From an uncultured Lachnoclostridium sp. (GTDB taxonomy: Bacteria > Bacillota > Clostridia > Lachnospirales > Lachnospiraceae), in the NCBI GenBank assembly GCA_948330435.1, contig CAOJBY010000006.1, forward strand, positions 84,926-148,925: a stretch of 64,000 nt of DNA, read 5' to 3'. Positions 26,315 through 34,713 of the stretch are shown one piece after another. A program made the translations under genes and the position numbers. How positions within the stretch are numbered: the stretch's first letter is position 1; every line of letters starts with the position of its first letter. The notes below the pieces were generated by a model. The model was not told where the DNA came from and searched no databases. It saw only the letters and a list, made by a program, of their open reading frames with translations.

Positions 26315-26334
26315 ACATCCATCCGAATGGATGT
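26315..26334 (-). other. Hairpin in the parE leader
   Basis: ACATCCATCCGAATGGATGT forms an 8-bp stem with a tetraloop-sized loop, about 25 bases before the parE start. There is no T-tract beside it, so it is not an obvious terminator. It could influence mRNA stability or bind a protein. Confidence 0.4.
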
Positions 26335-26405
26335 TCTGTTTTTATCCACTGGGGGTAGTATAGCACAAGATCTTGTGGTTTGTAAAACATTTCTTTCCAA
26401 TTATT

Positions 26406-26972
26406 TTAAACAAAACACATCATTTTTTTTAATTTGTGATGTAAAAGCAATAGGTAAAAGCAAATTCCAAGGATAAGAAAAATCTCCAGAAGGCTGGATA
26501 CAATGCCTATGGACAGAAAAAGAAAGGCTGATCCAAATCCTAAAAAAGCCAAAAGAAGCCACTGGGTCAGAAACCTTTCGTTCATTTTCTTTTGAAGAAA
26601 CAAAAGAAATCTTATCTGAGATAGCCCCAGAAGTACAGGAGCCATGAATGAAATCTCCACATGTAAATGAGACATTCCCGGCACTCGCTCTGGTACATAT
26701 GGGATTCCCACTGCAACAACAAAAAAAACCAAAGAACTGAAAAGAAAGCCTTCTGCCATTCGATCCCGGCAGTCTGTCAGTTCCATCAGTTTTTCTGTAT
26801 ATAGATAAAAGGAATTTCCTGTCAAAGCACCCCATAAAAGAAAAGCCAAGCGATGTCCGCCCCGGTTGCCGATAACCGAAAAATTGGTGCTTGTTAATTG
26901 GAAGCCCGATGCCATAAGGAAAGTCAAAAGAGGAATCAGACATAAAGAATAAAATCCATACCGCTTATACAT
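26406..26972 (-). CDS. Hypothetical polytopic membrane protein
   Basis: A 188-residue protein. The ATG at 26972 has AAGGAG upstream; the frame stays open further but without a good start. Five to six hydrophobic helices are visible (for example YSLCLIPLLTFLMASGF, FLFSSLVFFVVAVGIPYV, LLLAFLGFGSAFLFLSIGIV), ending in a short basic His/Lys tail. The SVIGNRGGHR loop and overall layout recall DUF998/Frag1-like proteins, but I cannot assign a family. Another long frame overlaps but is Cys/Ser-rich and looks like a shadow. Confidence 0.65.
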   Translation of the reverse strand: MYKRYGFYSLCLIPLLTFLMASGFQLTSTNFSVIGNRGGHRLAFLLWGALTGNSFYLYTEKLMELTDCRDRMAEGFLFSSLVFFVVAVGIPYVPERVPGMSHLHVEISFMAPVLLGLSQIRFLLFLQKKMNERFLTQWLLLAFLGFGSAFLFLSIGIVSSLLEIFLILGICFYLLLLHHKLKKMMCFV

Positions 26973-27088
26973 GAAAAGCTCCTTTCCTGGATACCTGAAA
27001 GGTATTTTCGTGTTCTTATTCTTTATTATGCAAAGTATCCTTGCTTCCACACCGGACAAGTTTTGGAAACTAAATTATCATATAACGC

Positions 27089-27122
27089 AAAAAACCTTGA
27101 AAGATAAAACTTTCAAGGTTTT
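27089..27122 (-). terminator. Terminator after tRNA-Glu
   Basis: On the minus strand AACCTTGAAAG pairs with CTTTCAAGGTT around a short AT loop, followed by a run of T. It begins 6 bases after the tRNA 3' end. Confidence 0.85.
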
Positions 27123-27127
27123 CTTAA

Positions 27128-27199
27128 CAGTCCCTAGGGGAATCGAACCCCTGTTTCCGCCGTGAGAGGGCGGCGTCTTAACCGCTTGACCAAGGAACC
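27128..27199 (-). tRNA. tRNA-Glu (anticodon CTC)
   Basis: Read on the minus strand: acceptor GGTTCCT pairs with AGGGACT (two G-U pairs). The D-arm contains the AAGCGGTTA loop. The anticodon stem CCGCC/GGCGG encloses loop CTCTCAC with anticodon CTC, decoding GAG. The T-arm is GGGG-TTCGATT-CCCC. The 3' CCA is not encoded. A terminator follows directly, so it is transcribed alone. Confidence 0.92.
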
Positions 27200-27341
27200 A
27201 TGTTGGCTTTTCCTGCCGACTTGCTTAGTATATAATATAATTCCCTATTTGGCAAGCATTTTTTTAAAAAAAATTATTTTTCTTATAAAGGCGTTTTTAA
27301 TGATCAAAAACAGTTTATTTATATGTGAGTCCAATAATTTT

Positions 27342-27764
27342 CTAACATTTTACTTTTTGCATTTTTGTCATACTATTTTTGTTCTCACTATCTTCATACA
27401 CGATTTCTCCGTCTATAATGGTATAAAGAGTCTTCGTAAAAACCTCCATAGGATTTCCGGAAAATATAGCAATATCCGCATCCTTTCCCGGCTTTAAACT
27501 CCCTACTCTCTCTTCTACTCGGCAAATTCGGGCCGGATTGATGGTCAGGGCTTTTAACCCTTCTTCCATAGGCAACCCATATTTTACCGCAAGCCCGGCA
27601 CACAGGGGTAGATATTGGATCAGTGCCACTTTCTCTCCCTCTTCCGGTGTTGGTGCCTTGCTCTCCGGTCCTAAGTTTAGTATTTTCTCATTTTTAATCT
27701 TAATATAGCCAGGATCATAGACCGAATTTTCCATGGTGTAAATCCTGCCTCCAAGGATCAGCAT
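27342..27764 (-). pseudogene. Amidohydrolase-like gene with large in-frame internal deletion
   Basis: The 140-residue frame joins the first ~45 residues of an imidazolonepropionase/amidohydrolase-type protein (MLILGGRIYTMENSVYD) directly to the last ~95 (GLPMEEGLKALTINPARI, VGSLKPGKDADIAIFSGNP). The central TIM-barrel part, which should hold the HxH pair, Lys, further His and the catalytic Asp, is absent. Full family members are about 380-400 residues. The junction is in frame, so a short protein could be made, but it cannot be a metal hydrolase. A ribosome site (AGGAGG) and a leader repeat are still in place. Confidence 0.8.
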
Positions 27765-27785
27765 AAAAAAAACCTCCTAATTAGA

Positions 27786-27891
27786 GTTGCTACGCAACAG
27801 TACTAAAGGGTAAAGTCACTTCGATGCACATGTAATGAGAGGAACTTTCATTCGAAAGAACACTCATGAAAGTTCCGTAACATTCTTACAT
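27786..27891 (-). repeat. Leader repeat R2: 30-nt element identical to R1, plus hairpin
   Basis: Bases 27786-27815 are identical to 1493-1522, beginning with the GTTGC-TAC-GCAAC hairpin. Beyond it GGAACTTTCAT (27841-27851) pairs perfectly with ATGAAAGTTCC (27866-27876), followed by GTAACATTC, which recalls GTAATATCC of R1. The element ends against the TAATTAGGAGG of the amidohydrolase remnant. Compared with R1 the two modules are in the opposite order relative to the gene. Confidence 0.85.
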
Positions 27892-27928
27892 TGTCTCCAA
27901 AAAGAGGTTTTTTATAAGCTTATGCTAT

Positions 27929-30466
27929 TTATCTGCCAAACAGTTCCTTAAAGGAAGCTCTGCGTCCAACTGCGTCGGTCATCTCTCCCATTTTTGACAC
28001 ATCTCCAATGAGGATGACTCCGCAGAGACGATTGTTGCGGAAGTAGTATTTCTCATATTGCTTCCGGGACATATCCTTAAATTCCACGGTTCGGTAAACC
28101 AGATCCGGGTTTCCACCATTGTCTCCAATGGAAAACAGTGCCGTATTCATGCCATGGAACGTAAGTGCTGCCGGAACAGTGGTGTATGTGAGACTTTCTC
28201 CTGCCGCATTTGCTCCTGCCACCTTGCCCTGCTCTACCGCCTGGGGCCAGATAGCGTAGTTAACGCCCTCATACTGTGCACAGTCGCCGCAGGCATAGAT
28301 ATCTTCCTTGCTGGTAAGCATATGACTGTCCACAACCACGGCCCGATCCGTGTCAAGACCCGCTTCTTTGGCGATCCCAATATTGGCACGCACACCACAG
28401 GACAGAATCACAAGCTGGGCCGGAAGCAATGTCCCGTCTCCTAAACGGACACCCGTTACATGGCCCTCGCCCTCGATAGCAGAAATCTGCACGCCTGTAT
28501 GAATTGCAATTCCCTGAGCCTCAATAATACTTTTCAGCATCTCTCCGGCTCCCTCATCAAGCTGCCGTCCCATAAGCCTGGGTGCAAGCTCCAGAACCGT
28601 TACTTTGCAATGAGCTTTTTTAAGCTCCCATGCGGCCTCCAGTCCCAGTACGCCACCGCCAATTACGACAGCTTCCTTTGTATCAGGCAGAAACTCTGTC
28701 ACTTTGCGGGTATCGGAAAGACGTCGGATAGCAATAGCCTCCGGCTTATCCGCACCGGGAATGGGCGGAACAAAGCATTCGGATCCAAGGGCATAGATGA
28801 GCTTTGTATATTTGAACTTTGCTCCGTCCTCCGTGAGAATCTCGTGCTCCCTGGTATCCACGGTTTTCACCTGTTTTCCAAGAATCTGAACGATATTATT
28901 CTCCTCATACCAGGACGCATCCTGAATGGCTATCTGATCCCCGTCAAGACCGGAGACTAAGGCCTTGGTCAGCATAGGACGGTTGTAAGCCGGATATTCT
29001 TCATTGGAAATAATAAATACACCTCCGGTCTTATCCCGTTCCCGAATCGCCTTGGCTGCATTCAGGCCTGCCGCTCCGTTGCCGATAATCGCATAGAGAT
29101 TGTTGGTATCCTTGCGGTATTCCGTATCTTCACTCTCCACAGGAACAAAATTTTCCTTTCCTACGCCGCAGACCGGACAAATCTCCAGAGAGGAGTCAAA
29201 GATTTCTCCGCATACAAGGCATTTAACAAGGCTTGTTTTCCCCTTTGCTTTCTTTGGATTCTCTTTATCCAAAAGAGTGCAGCCGAAATTGTAGCCGTAT
29301 TCATAAGCATTTAACAGATCTACCTCGCTGGGCTTAAACCGCACCCGGAAGCCCTCCACCACACGCATATTCAACTGACGGAGCCGTTCAATAATATGGG
29401 GAACTCCCTCGCCGCTCCAGCCATAGCTTCCAAAAGCACTTGCAAGCTTGCCTCCATGGGTTCCGGCAAAGATGGAAGTTGTCAAATCCCAGATAGGTTT
29501 TAAGGCTTCTCCTACAATAGTGGGAGTTCCGAACAAAATGCCGTCCGCAAACCCGAGTTCACCCAGCACTTCCCCCTGATCTGCCGTCACCAGATCGTAG
29601 CTTCGCACATCAATGTCTCCACTGTCTTTGATTCCCTTACTGATCTGCTCTGCTAATTCTCCCGTGTAACCATAGGCACTCACATAGGGGATCACCACTG
29701 TTTTTTTCGGATTGGGGTTGACTACGGTACACCACTCCCGGTAGGTGTTCAGCATCCTGTCAATGCCGGAATCAAGAACAGGGCCGTGTCCCGTACAGAT
29801 CATGGAAATGTCCAGATCACGGATCCTGTCTAAAGCCTTCAACATAAAGGGCTTAAAAGGTCCGATAATGCAGTCAAAATAATAACGGGTTGCTTTCCAG
29901 TAGTCTTCCTGATTTGTCACCTTGCTGTACACGATCTCCGGAAACGCATAATGAGATCCAAAGGAATCACAGGTCACCAGAACCTGCTCCTCCTCCAGAT
30001 AAGTGTACATGGTATCCGGCCAGTGAAGATTCGGCACATGAAAGAATCGTAAGGTTAGGTTTCCTATCTTCATCTCCTGTTCGTCTTTCACAGGGATGCT
30101 GCAGAAATCCCGATTGACGATATTTTGCAAAAATGAAATAGCTGTAGGAGTTGCTATAATCTTCAACCCCGGATTCAGATCCAAAAGCCGTTCCACGCTT
30201 CCTGCGTGATCCGGCTCTGTGTGGTTCACCACCAGATAGTCAATTGCCTTTACATCAACAACCTCTTCCAGTTCCTTTAAGTAAGCGTCAAAGTATTTGG
30301 CCTTTGCCGTCTCAAAAAGAATGGTTTTGTCCCCTGCCTGATATACATAGGAATTATAGGTGGTTCCAAATTCCGTATACATGATAATATCAAACACCCG
30401 GAGAGTATCGTCCAAAATTCCTGCCCAATAAAAATTTTCTCTAAGTTTATACGCTTTTGTCTCCAT
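27929..30466 (-). CDS. Class F flavodiiron protein (FDP-rubredoxin-NADH:rubredoxin reductase)
   Basis: An 845-residue three-module enzyme that reduces O2 to water and/or NO to N2O with NADH. The metallo-beta-lactamase-like domain (1-250) has diiron ligands H82, E84, D86, H87, H149, D168 and H228. A flavodoxin domain (about 255-400) starts TVVIPYVSAYGYTG. A rubredoxin knuckle has C417, C420, C431 and C434. An FAD/NADH oxidoreductase fills about 450-845 (IIGNGAAGLNAAKAI, VVIGGGVLGLEAAWEL). The same architecture is known in Clostridioides difficile. It starts 3 bases after copZ, so it is expressed with the copper operon. Confidence 0.93.
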   Translation of the reverse strand: METKAYKLRENFYWAGILDDTLRVFDIIMYTEFGTTYNSYVYQAGDKTILFETAKAKYFDAYLKELEEVVDVKAIDYLVVNHTEPDHAGSVERLLDLNPGLKIIATPTAISFLQNIVNRDFCSIPVKDEQEMKIGNLTLRFFHVPNLHWPDTMYTYLEEEQVLVTCDSFGSHYAFPEIVYSKVTNQEDYWKATRYYFDCIIGPFKPFMLKALDRIRDLDISMICTGHGPVLDSGIDRMLNTYREWCTVVNPNPKKTVVIPYVSAYGYTGELAEQISKGIKDSGDIDVRSYDLVTADQGEVLGELGFADGILFGTPTIVGEALKPIWDLTTSIFAGTHGGKLASAFGSYGWSGEGVPHIIERLRQLNMRVVEGFRVRFKPSEVDLLNAYEYGYNFGCTLLDKENPKKAKGKTSLVKCLVCGEIFDSSLEICPVCGVGKENFVPVESEDTEYRKDTNNLYAIIGNGAAGLNAAKAIRERDKTGGVFIISNEEYPAYNRPMLTKALVSGLDGDQIAIQDASWYEENNIVQILGKQVKTVDTREHEILTEDGAKFKYTKLIYALGSECFVPPIPGADKPEAIAIRRLSDTRKVTEFLPDTKEAVVIGGGVLGLEAAWELKKAHCKVTVLELAPRLMGRQLDEGAGEMLKSIIEAQGIAIHTGVQISAIEGEGHVTGVRLGDGTLLPAQLVILSCGVRANIGIAKEAGLDTDRAVVVDSHMLTSKEDIYACGDCAQYEGVNYAIWPQAVEQGKVAGANAAGESLTYTTVPAALTFHGMNTALFSIGDNGGNPDLVYRTVEFKDMSRKQYEKYYFRNNRLCGVILIGDVSKMGEMTDAVGRRASFKELFGR

Positions 30467-30469
30467 ATA

Positions 30470-30664
30470 TTATACCTCTACTGTGTCAAATCCCAGATCG
30501 TCCATCAGTTCCTTTGCCGTTGCCACACATTTCTCACAGCCGTCAATGGTTACGGTCTTATCCTCCAAGCTTACCTTAAAGTCCAGACCTGCCCCGGTAA
30601 GAGCCTTTGTGATACGCTCCACACATTTCTCGCAATGCATGTCTTCTGCTTTTAATACTGTCAT
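30470..30664 (-). CDS. copZ: CopZ-like copper chaperone (HMA domain)
   Basis: A 64-residue ferredoxin-like HMA domain with copper-binding MHCEKC (Cys11, Cys14) in the usual first loop. An additional CEKC motif near residues 43-46 is not part of the standard site. It would carry Cu(I) to CopA. It is separated from csoR by 90 bases, has AGGAGG before its ATG, and runs into the flavodiiron gene. Confidence 0.88.
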   Translation of the reverse strand: MTVLKAEDMHCEKCVERITKALTGAGLDFKVSLEDKTVTIDGCEKCVATAKELMDDLGFDTVEV

Positions 30665-30754
30665 TTTTTTGTTCCTCCTTTATTTTTGAGTTACTTCTAT
30701 ACTATACACCTTGTCTTCTAATGTCCAGGGACAATGTGCATTTAGCATTATTTA

Positions 30755-31084
30755 TTACTTCATCAACTTTCGGATGGTGTCGCACAGTTCATCTACCACT
30801 GTCTCATCCCCGCTTTTGATGTCCTCCACCACGCAGGTTTTGATGTGGTTGGACAAAAGTTCCTTGTTAAAGGCATTGAGAGCTGACTGGATGGCAGACA
30901 CCTGGGTAAGAATGTCCACGCAGTAACGCTCCTCCTCCAGCATGGTACGAATCCCCCGCACCTGTCCCTCAATACGGTTCAGGCGGTGAATCAGACTCTT
31001 ATACTCCTCACCGTCCCGGTGCTTGGTCTTCATGCAGCAGCCCTCCTGGCAGCTGCAGTTTTCTTTTCGCTTTTCATTTTCCAT
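30755..31084 (-). CDS. csoR: CsoR-family copper-sensing repressor
   Basis: A 109-residue all-helical regulator. The Cu(I) site residues are present: Cys55 (ERYCVDIL), His80 and Cys84 (SNHIKTCV). Without copper it would bind DNA and repress; Cu(I) releases it. Before the usual HRLNRIEGQVRGI start there is a Cys-rich extension (CSCQEGCC, residues 10-17) that most short CsoR proteins lack. It follows copA by 27 bases. Two pseudo-palindromic sites upstream of copA fit CsoR operators. Confidence 0.92.
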   Translation of the reverse strand: MENEKRKENCSCQEGCCMKTKHRDGEEYKSLIHRLNRIEGQVRGIRTMLEEERYCVDILTQVSAIQSALNAFNKELLSNHIKTCVVEDIKSGDETVVDELCDTIRKLMK

Positions 31085-31111
31085 TTGCTTTTACAAACCT
31101 CATTGATTATA

Positions 31112-33574
31112 TTACAGCTTCAGACTCTTTAGTCTCAGTGCATTGCTGACTACGGACACAGAACTAAAGGACATGGCCAGTCCTCCAAAAATAGGATTCA
31201 GCAAGGGCCCACCTAAAGCATACAACAATCCCGCCGCAATGGGAAGCCCCAAACTGTTATAAAAGAATGCCCAGAAAAGATTCTGCTTGATATTCCGTAT
31301 GGTAGCCCGGCTTAAGCGAACGGCTTTATAGACATCTTTCAGGTCTGACTTCATCAGTACAATATCGCTGGATTCCAAAGCTATGTCACTTCCGCTTCCG
31401 ATGGCCACGCCCACATCCGCCTGTACAAGTGCCGGAGCGTCGTTGATGCCGTCTCCCACCATCATCACGCAAAAGCCCTCTTTCTGGTAACGGGACACGA
31501 CCTGAGACTTATCCCCGGGAAGCACTTCGGCGATGACCTCGTCTACCTCCACCTGGCTTCCAATGTAATCCGCCGTCAATTGATTGTCTCCTGTGAGCAT
31601 CACTACCCGGATTCCAAGGCTACGCATCTGGGCAATGGCCTCCCTGCTGGTTTCTTTGATGGTATCCGCCACGCAGATCATGCCGGACAGCCTGCCGTCC
31701 ATTACCACAAACATAGGAGTCTGCCCTTTGCCTGCCGCCGCCTTTGCCGCTTCCTCATACTCTCCCAGTTCCACACGGTTGCCCTCCAGCATCCGGCGGT
31801 TTCCGATATGGAAATAATGTCCGTCAAGAACTGCCTCGATTCCTTTTCCGGTCACGCTCTGAAAGCCTTTTGTCTGCTCCAGCTTAAGACCCTTGTCTAA
31901 AGCTCCCTCCACAATAGCTGCTCCAAGGGGATGCTCAGAGGAACGCTCGCAGCTTGCCGCCAGCCGCAGAAGTTCATCCGTCTCCATCTCATGGGAAACC
32001 ACATCTACCACCTTAGGTTTTCCCTCAGTGATGGTTCCTGTCTTATCCAGTACCACTACCTGAACCTTGTGGGTGGTCTCCAATGCCTCACCACTCTTAA
32101 TCAGGATTCCATGGCTGGCACCCAGTCCTGTTCCCACCATAATAGCCGTAGGTGTCGCCAGACCCAGAGCACAGGGGCAGGCTATTACAAGAACAGATAC
32201 GAAAATAGTCAATACAAAGGCCGCATCATGACCCAGTAAAGCCCAGATAATCGCTGACACAATAGCAATTCCCATAACCGTGGGAACAAAATACCCGGCC
32301 ACCGTATCAGCCAGCTTGGAAATAGGGGCTTTCTTCCCCTGGGCATCCTCCATCATCTGAATGATTCTGGAAAGGGTAGTATCCGCACCCACATGGGTCA
32401 CCTCTACCTCCATAGCTCCGTTAAAGTTCATACTGCCGCCAATAACCGTATCTCCGGCTTCCTTTTCCACCGGAATACTCTCTCCTGTGAGCATGGACTC
32501 ATCTACACTGCTGGAACCCCCGATAACGGTTCCGTCCAGCGGAACCTTGCTTCCCGGCTTTACCAGCAGAATATCCCCCGGAACCACTTCTTCTACCCGA
32601 ACCTCGACTTCCTGACCGTCACGCATAAGCACTGCCGTATCCGGTGCCAGTTCCATCAGCTTCCGGATGGCTTCGGAGGTTTTTCCCTTGCTTCTTGCTT
32701 CCAGATATTTGCCCAGCATAACCAGTGTTACGACAACAGCCGCCGACTCATAATACAGATTCTCCACACTGGCCGGATTCCCAGGAATCTGAATGGTCAT
32801 CACAAGACTGTAGAAAAAAGCACTTCCCGTTCCGATTGCCACAAGAGAATCCATGTTGGGATGGCCCCGGAATAAGGTCTTAAAGCCCACAATATAGAAC
32901 TTTCGTCCATGCCAAAGGATGAACACGGTCAAAATAAGCTGTGCCAGAGCAAAGTTCAGCGGATGGCTGTGCATATGCAGAAAATCCGGCAGGGGCAGTG
33001 TAATGGGAATCATATGCCCCATGGAAACATATAACAGGGGAATGGCAAGGCAGATGGTTACAATCAGGTTCTGCTTCTGCCTGCGAAGTTTTTCCATCTG
33101 CTCATCCAGTTCTGCGTTCCGGTCTTCTTTCTCTACGTCCTTCGGTACAAAGCCTGCCTTTTCGATCTTAAGCTTAATATCCGCAAGCTTCACCTGAGAG
33201 GGATCGTAGACAATGTGGGCTTTGTTGGTGGTCAGATTAACTTCACTGCTGATTACTCCGGGAAGCTTTCTTGTCACACGCTCCACTGCCGCACTGCAGG
33301 ACGCACAGGTCATTCCCTCTATATTCAGGGTGATTTCCTGGTTTTTTGCAGAAGACTTTTGTTCCTCCCTGGCTCCGAAACCTGCTTTCTCGATCTTCTC
33401 GCACAGCATCTTTACATCCACCTGCTCCGGATCGTAGACAATCCTGGCACGGTTGGTGGCGAGGTTTACCTGACTGCTCTCAACGCCGGGCAGCTTTTTC
33501 GTTACACGCTCTACCGCCGCACTGCAGGATGCACAAGTCATTCCCTCTATAATCAATGTAATTTCCCGGTTCAT
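31112..33574 (-). CDS. copA: Cu(I)-exporting P1B-type ATPase
   Basis: About 820 residues. Two N-terminal HMA domains each carry GMTCASC (Cys14/17 and Cys90/93). Eight membrane helices are expected; the ion channel motif is CPC at 466-468. The phosphorylation site is DKTGT at 510-514, with the later SEHPLG (P1B signature) and GDGINDAPAL hinge. The ATG at 33574 has AAGGAG eight bases before it; a GTG at 33583 is in frame but sits on the ribosome site. It removes Cu(I) from the cytosol and heads the copA-csoR-copZ-flavodiiron operon. Confidence 0.95.
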   Translation of the reverse strand: MNREITLIIEGMTCASCSAAVERVTKKLPGVESSQVNLATNRARIVYDPEQVDVKMLCEKIEKAGFGAREEQKSSAKNQEITLNIEGMTCASCSAAVERVTRKLPGVISSEVNLTTNKAHIVYDPSQVKLADIKLKIEKAGFVPKDVEKEDRNAELDEQMEKLRRQKQNLIVTICLAIPLLYVSMGHMIPITLPLPDFLHMHSHPLNFALAQLILTVFILWHGRKFYIVGFKTLFRGHPNMDSLVAIGTGSAFFYSLVMTIQIPGNPASVENLYYESAAVVVTLVMLGKYLEARSKGKTSEAIRKLMELAPDTAVLMRDGQEVEVRVEEVVPGDILLVKPGSKVPLDGTVIGGSSSVDESMLTGESIPVEKEAGDTVIGGSMNFNGAMEVEVTHVGADTTLSRIIQMMEDAQGKKAPISKLADTVAGYFVPTVMGIAIVSAIIWALLGHDAAFVLTIFVSVLVIACPCALGLATPTAIMVGTGLGASHGILIKSGEALETTHKVQVVVLDKTGTITEGKPKVVDVVSHEMETDELLRLAASCERSSEHPLGAAIVEGALDKGLKLEQTKGFQSVTGKGIEAVLDGHYFHIGNRRMLEGNRVELGEYEEAAKAAAGKGQTPMFVVMDGRLSGMICVADTIKETSREAIAQMRSLGIRVVMLTGDNQLTADYIGSQVEVDEVIAEVLPGDKSQVVSRYQKEGFCVMMVGDGINDAPALVQADVGVAIGSGSDIALESSDIVLMKSDLKDVYKAVRLSRATIRNIKQNLFWAFFYNSLGLPIAAGLLYALGGPLLNPIFGGLAMSFSSVSVVSNALRLKSLKL

Positions 33575-33602
33575 ATGTCTCACTCCTTATTCTCGTAATT
33601 AT

Positions 33603-33658
33603 ATACCCCCTGCGGGTATTGTTACTTATAATATACCTATCAGGGGTATATTTGTCAA
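33603..33658 (-). promoter_or_regulatory. copA promoter with two CsoR operators
   Basis: On the minus strand TTGACA (33653-33658) and TATATT (33630-33635) are 17 bases apart. The spacer contains ATACCCCTGATAGGTAT (33633-33649). A second site ATACCCCCTGCGGGTAT (33603-33619) lies just downstream near the transcript start. Both match the TACCC/GGGTA pseudo-palindrome known for CsoR. The placement would block RNA polymerase when copper is low. Confidence 0.85.
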
Positions 33659-33702
33659 GTCTTTTTATTCTGCCACATTTTATCTTAAAACATACCGCAG
33701 AT

Positions 33703-33738
33703 AAAAAGCGTCCATGTGAAATAATCTCACATGGACGC
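33703..33738 (-). terminator. Terminator after the chemotaxis receptor gene
   Basis: GCGTCCATGTGA (33708-33719) pairs with TCACATGGACGC (33727-33738), with a T-run on the minus side at 33703-33707. An outer AACATACCG/CGGTATGTT pairing extends the structure across the gene's stop codon. Confidence 0.9.
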
Positions 33739-33753
33739 ATAAACTACGGTATG

Positions 33754-34701
33754 TTATTTCTCATTCGAAGTATATTCCTTTATAATCGGTGGAATCTGAG
33801 CCATCATATTATCAATATCTTCGAACATGGTACTCTTAGTTGTTCCCAGTTTGCTTGCCTGATTGATATGCTTTATTACCACCTGATATTGCCCTTTCAC
33901 CTGCACGAAAAAGTCGCATAGACGCTGAAGTGCCATTTTTGAACTGTCTATCACGCCAGAAATCTCTGTATGTACGGTTGTAGCACTATCGGCAGAACGC
34001 GTAATATCATCAAACATCTCATAGGTCTCATTTACCTTTTCAAGACTCGCATCCAAAGCCTGCCTGGAAGTGGCAATGCTGCTGCTAAGCTTCTCCGTTC
34101 CTCTCTCCACCTCATGGATACCTGTATCCACCTCGCCAGTCAAATCCTTGATTTCATCGGCAAGCTTCTTTACCTCCACAGCCACCACCGCAAAACCTTT
34201 TCCCTGCTGACCAGCCCTGGCCGCCTCAATAGAGGCATTAATTGCCAGAAGGTTGGTTTGCTCCGCAATAGAAACAATTTTACTGGTACACTGCTTAATC
34301 CGTACCACAGCCTCCTGCAAATCCGCAAAAGTACTTCCCATTTCACCAAAATAGGTTTCTACCTGCCTGGAACTGGTCTTCAATTCCTCCACCTCATTTT
34401 GTGCCTGGGCCACGGACCTGGCTATTGTCTCCCGAACTGTTACAAACTCACCAGACACCTGTTCGATACTTGTAAAATTCTGTCCGAAATCCTGAAGCTT
34501 TTCCTCAAAGCTTTCTGCCTCTCTCAATACACCACCAAAAGAATTACCGATTTTGTCCAATTCCTCTAGAGAACTTACTTCTTTCTGCACTAGTTCTGTA
34601 CGATAATCCTTTAAAGTCTCTATTACATGCAATACCGGATCTAATGTGCACTCCCTTGCCGGCATTCTTTTTGCTTTTGTTCTATTCTTCCCAAACAGCA
34701 T
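33754..34701 (-). CDS. Soluble methyl-accepting chemotaxis-type protein
   Basis: A 315-residue receptor signalling protein with no membrane segment. After a short basic N-terminus (MLFGKNRTKAKRMPARE) a helical region leads into the coiled-coil signalling domain at about 85-290. The hairpin tip that contacts CheA/CheW is SIAEQTNLLAINASIEAARAG. There is no periplasmic sensor, HAMP, PAS or Cache domain, so it probably takes its signal from a partner. That partner is likely the FIST protein encoded 12 bases upstream. No other chemotaxis or flagellar genes occur in the window. Confidence 0.9.
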   Translation of the reverse strand: MLFGKNRTKAKRMPARECTLDPVLHVIETLKDYRTELVQKEVSSLEELDKIGNSFGGVLREAESFEEKLQDFGQNFTSIEQVSGEFVTVRETIARSVAQAQNEVEELKTSSRQVETYFGEMGSTFADLQEAVVRIKQCTSKIVSIAEQTNLLAINASIEAARAGQQGKGFAVVAVEVKKLADEIKDLTGEVDTGIHEVERGTEKLSSSIATSRQALDASLEKVNETYEMFDDITRSADSATTVHTEISGVIDSSKMALQRLCDFFVQVKGQYQVVIKHINQASKLGTTKSTMFEDIDNMMAQIPPIIKEYTSNEK

Positions 34702-34713
34702 ACTTCTCCCCCT

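Noticed and set aside
26401..26943. 180-codon minus frame overlapping the membrane protein
   Set aside because: It is Ser/Cys/Gly-rich and lacks a ribosome site; the overlapping frame has proper hydrophobic helices and AAGGAG.
31584..31817. Small + strand frames inside copA
   Set aside because: They are Pro/Ser-rich shadow frames in a strongly supported ATPase gene.
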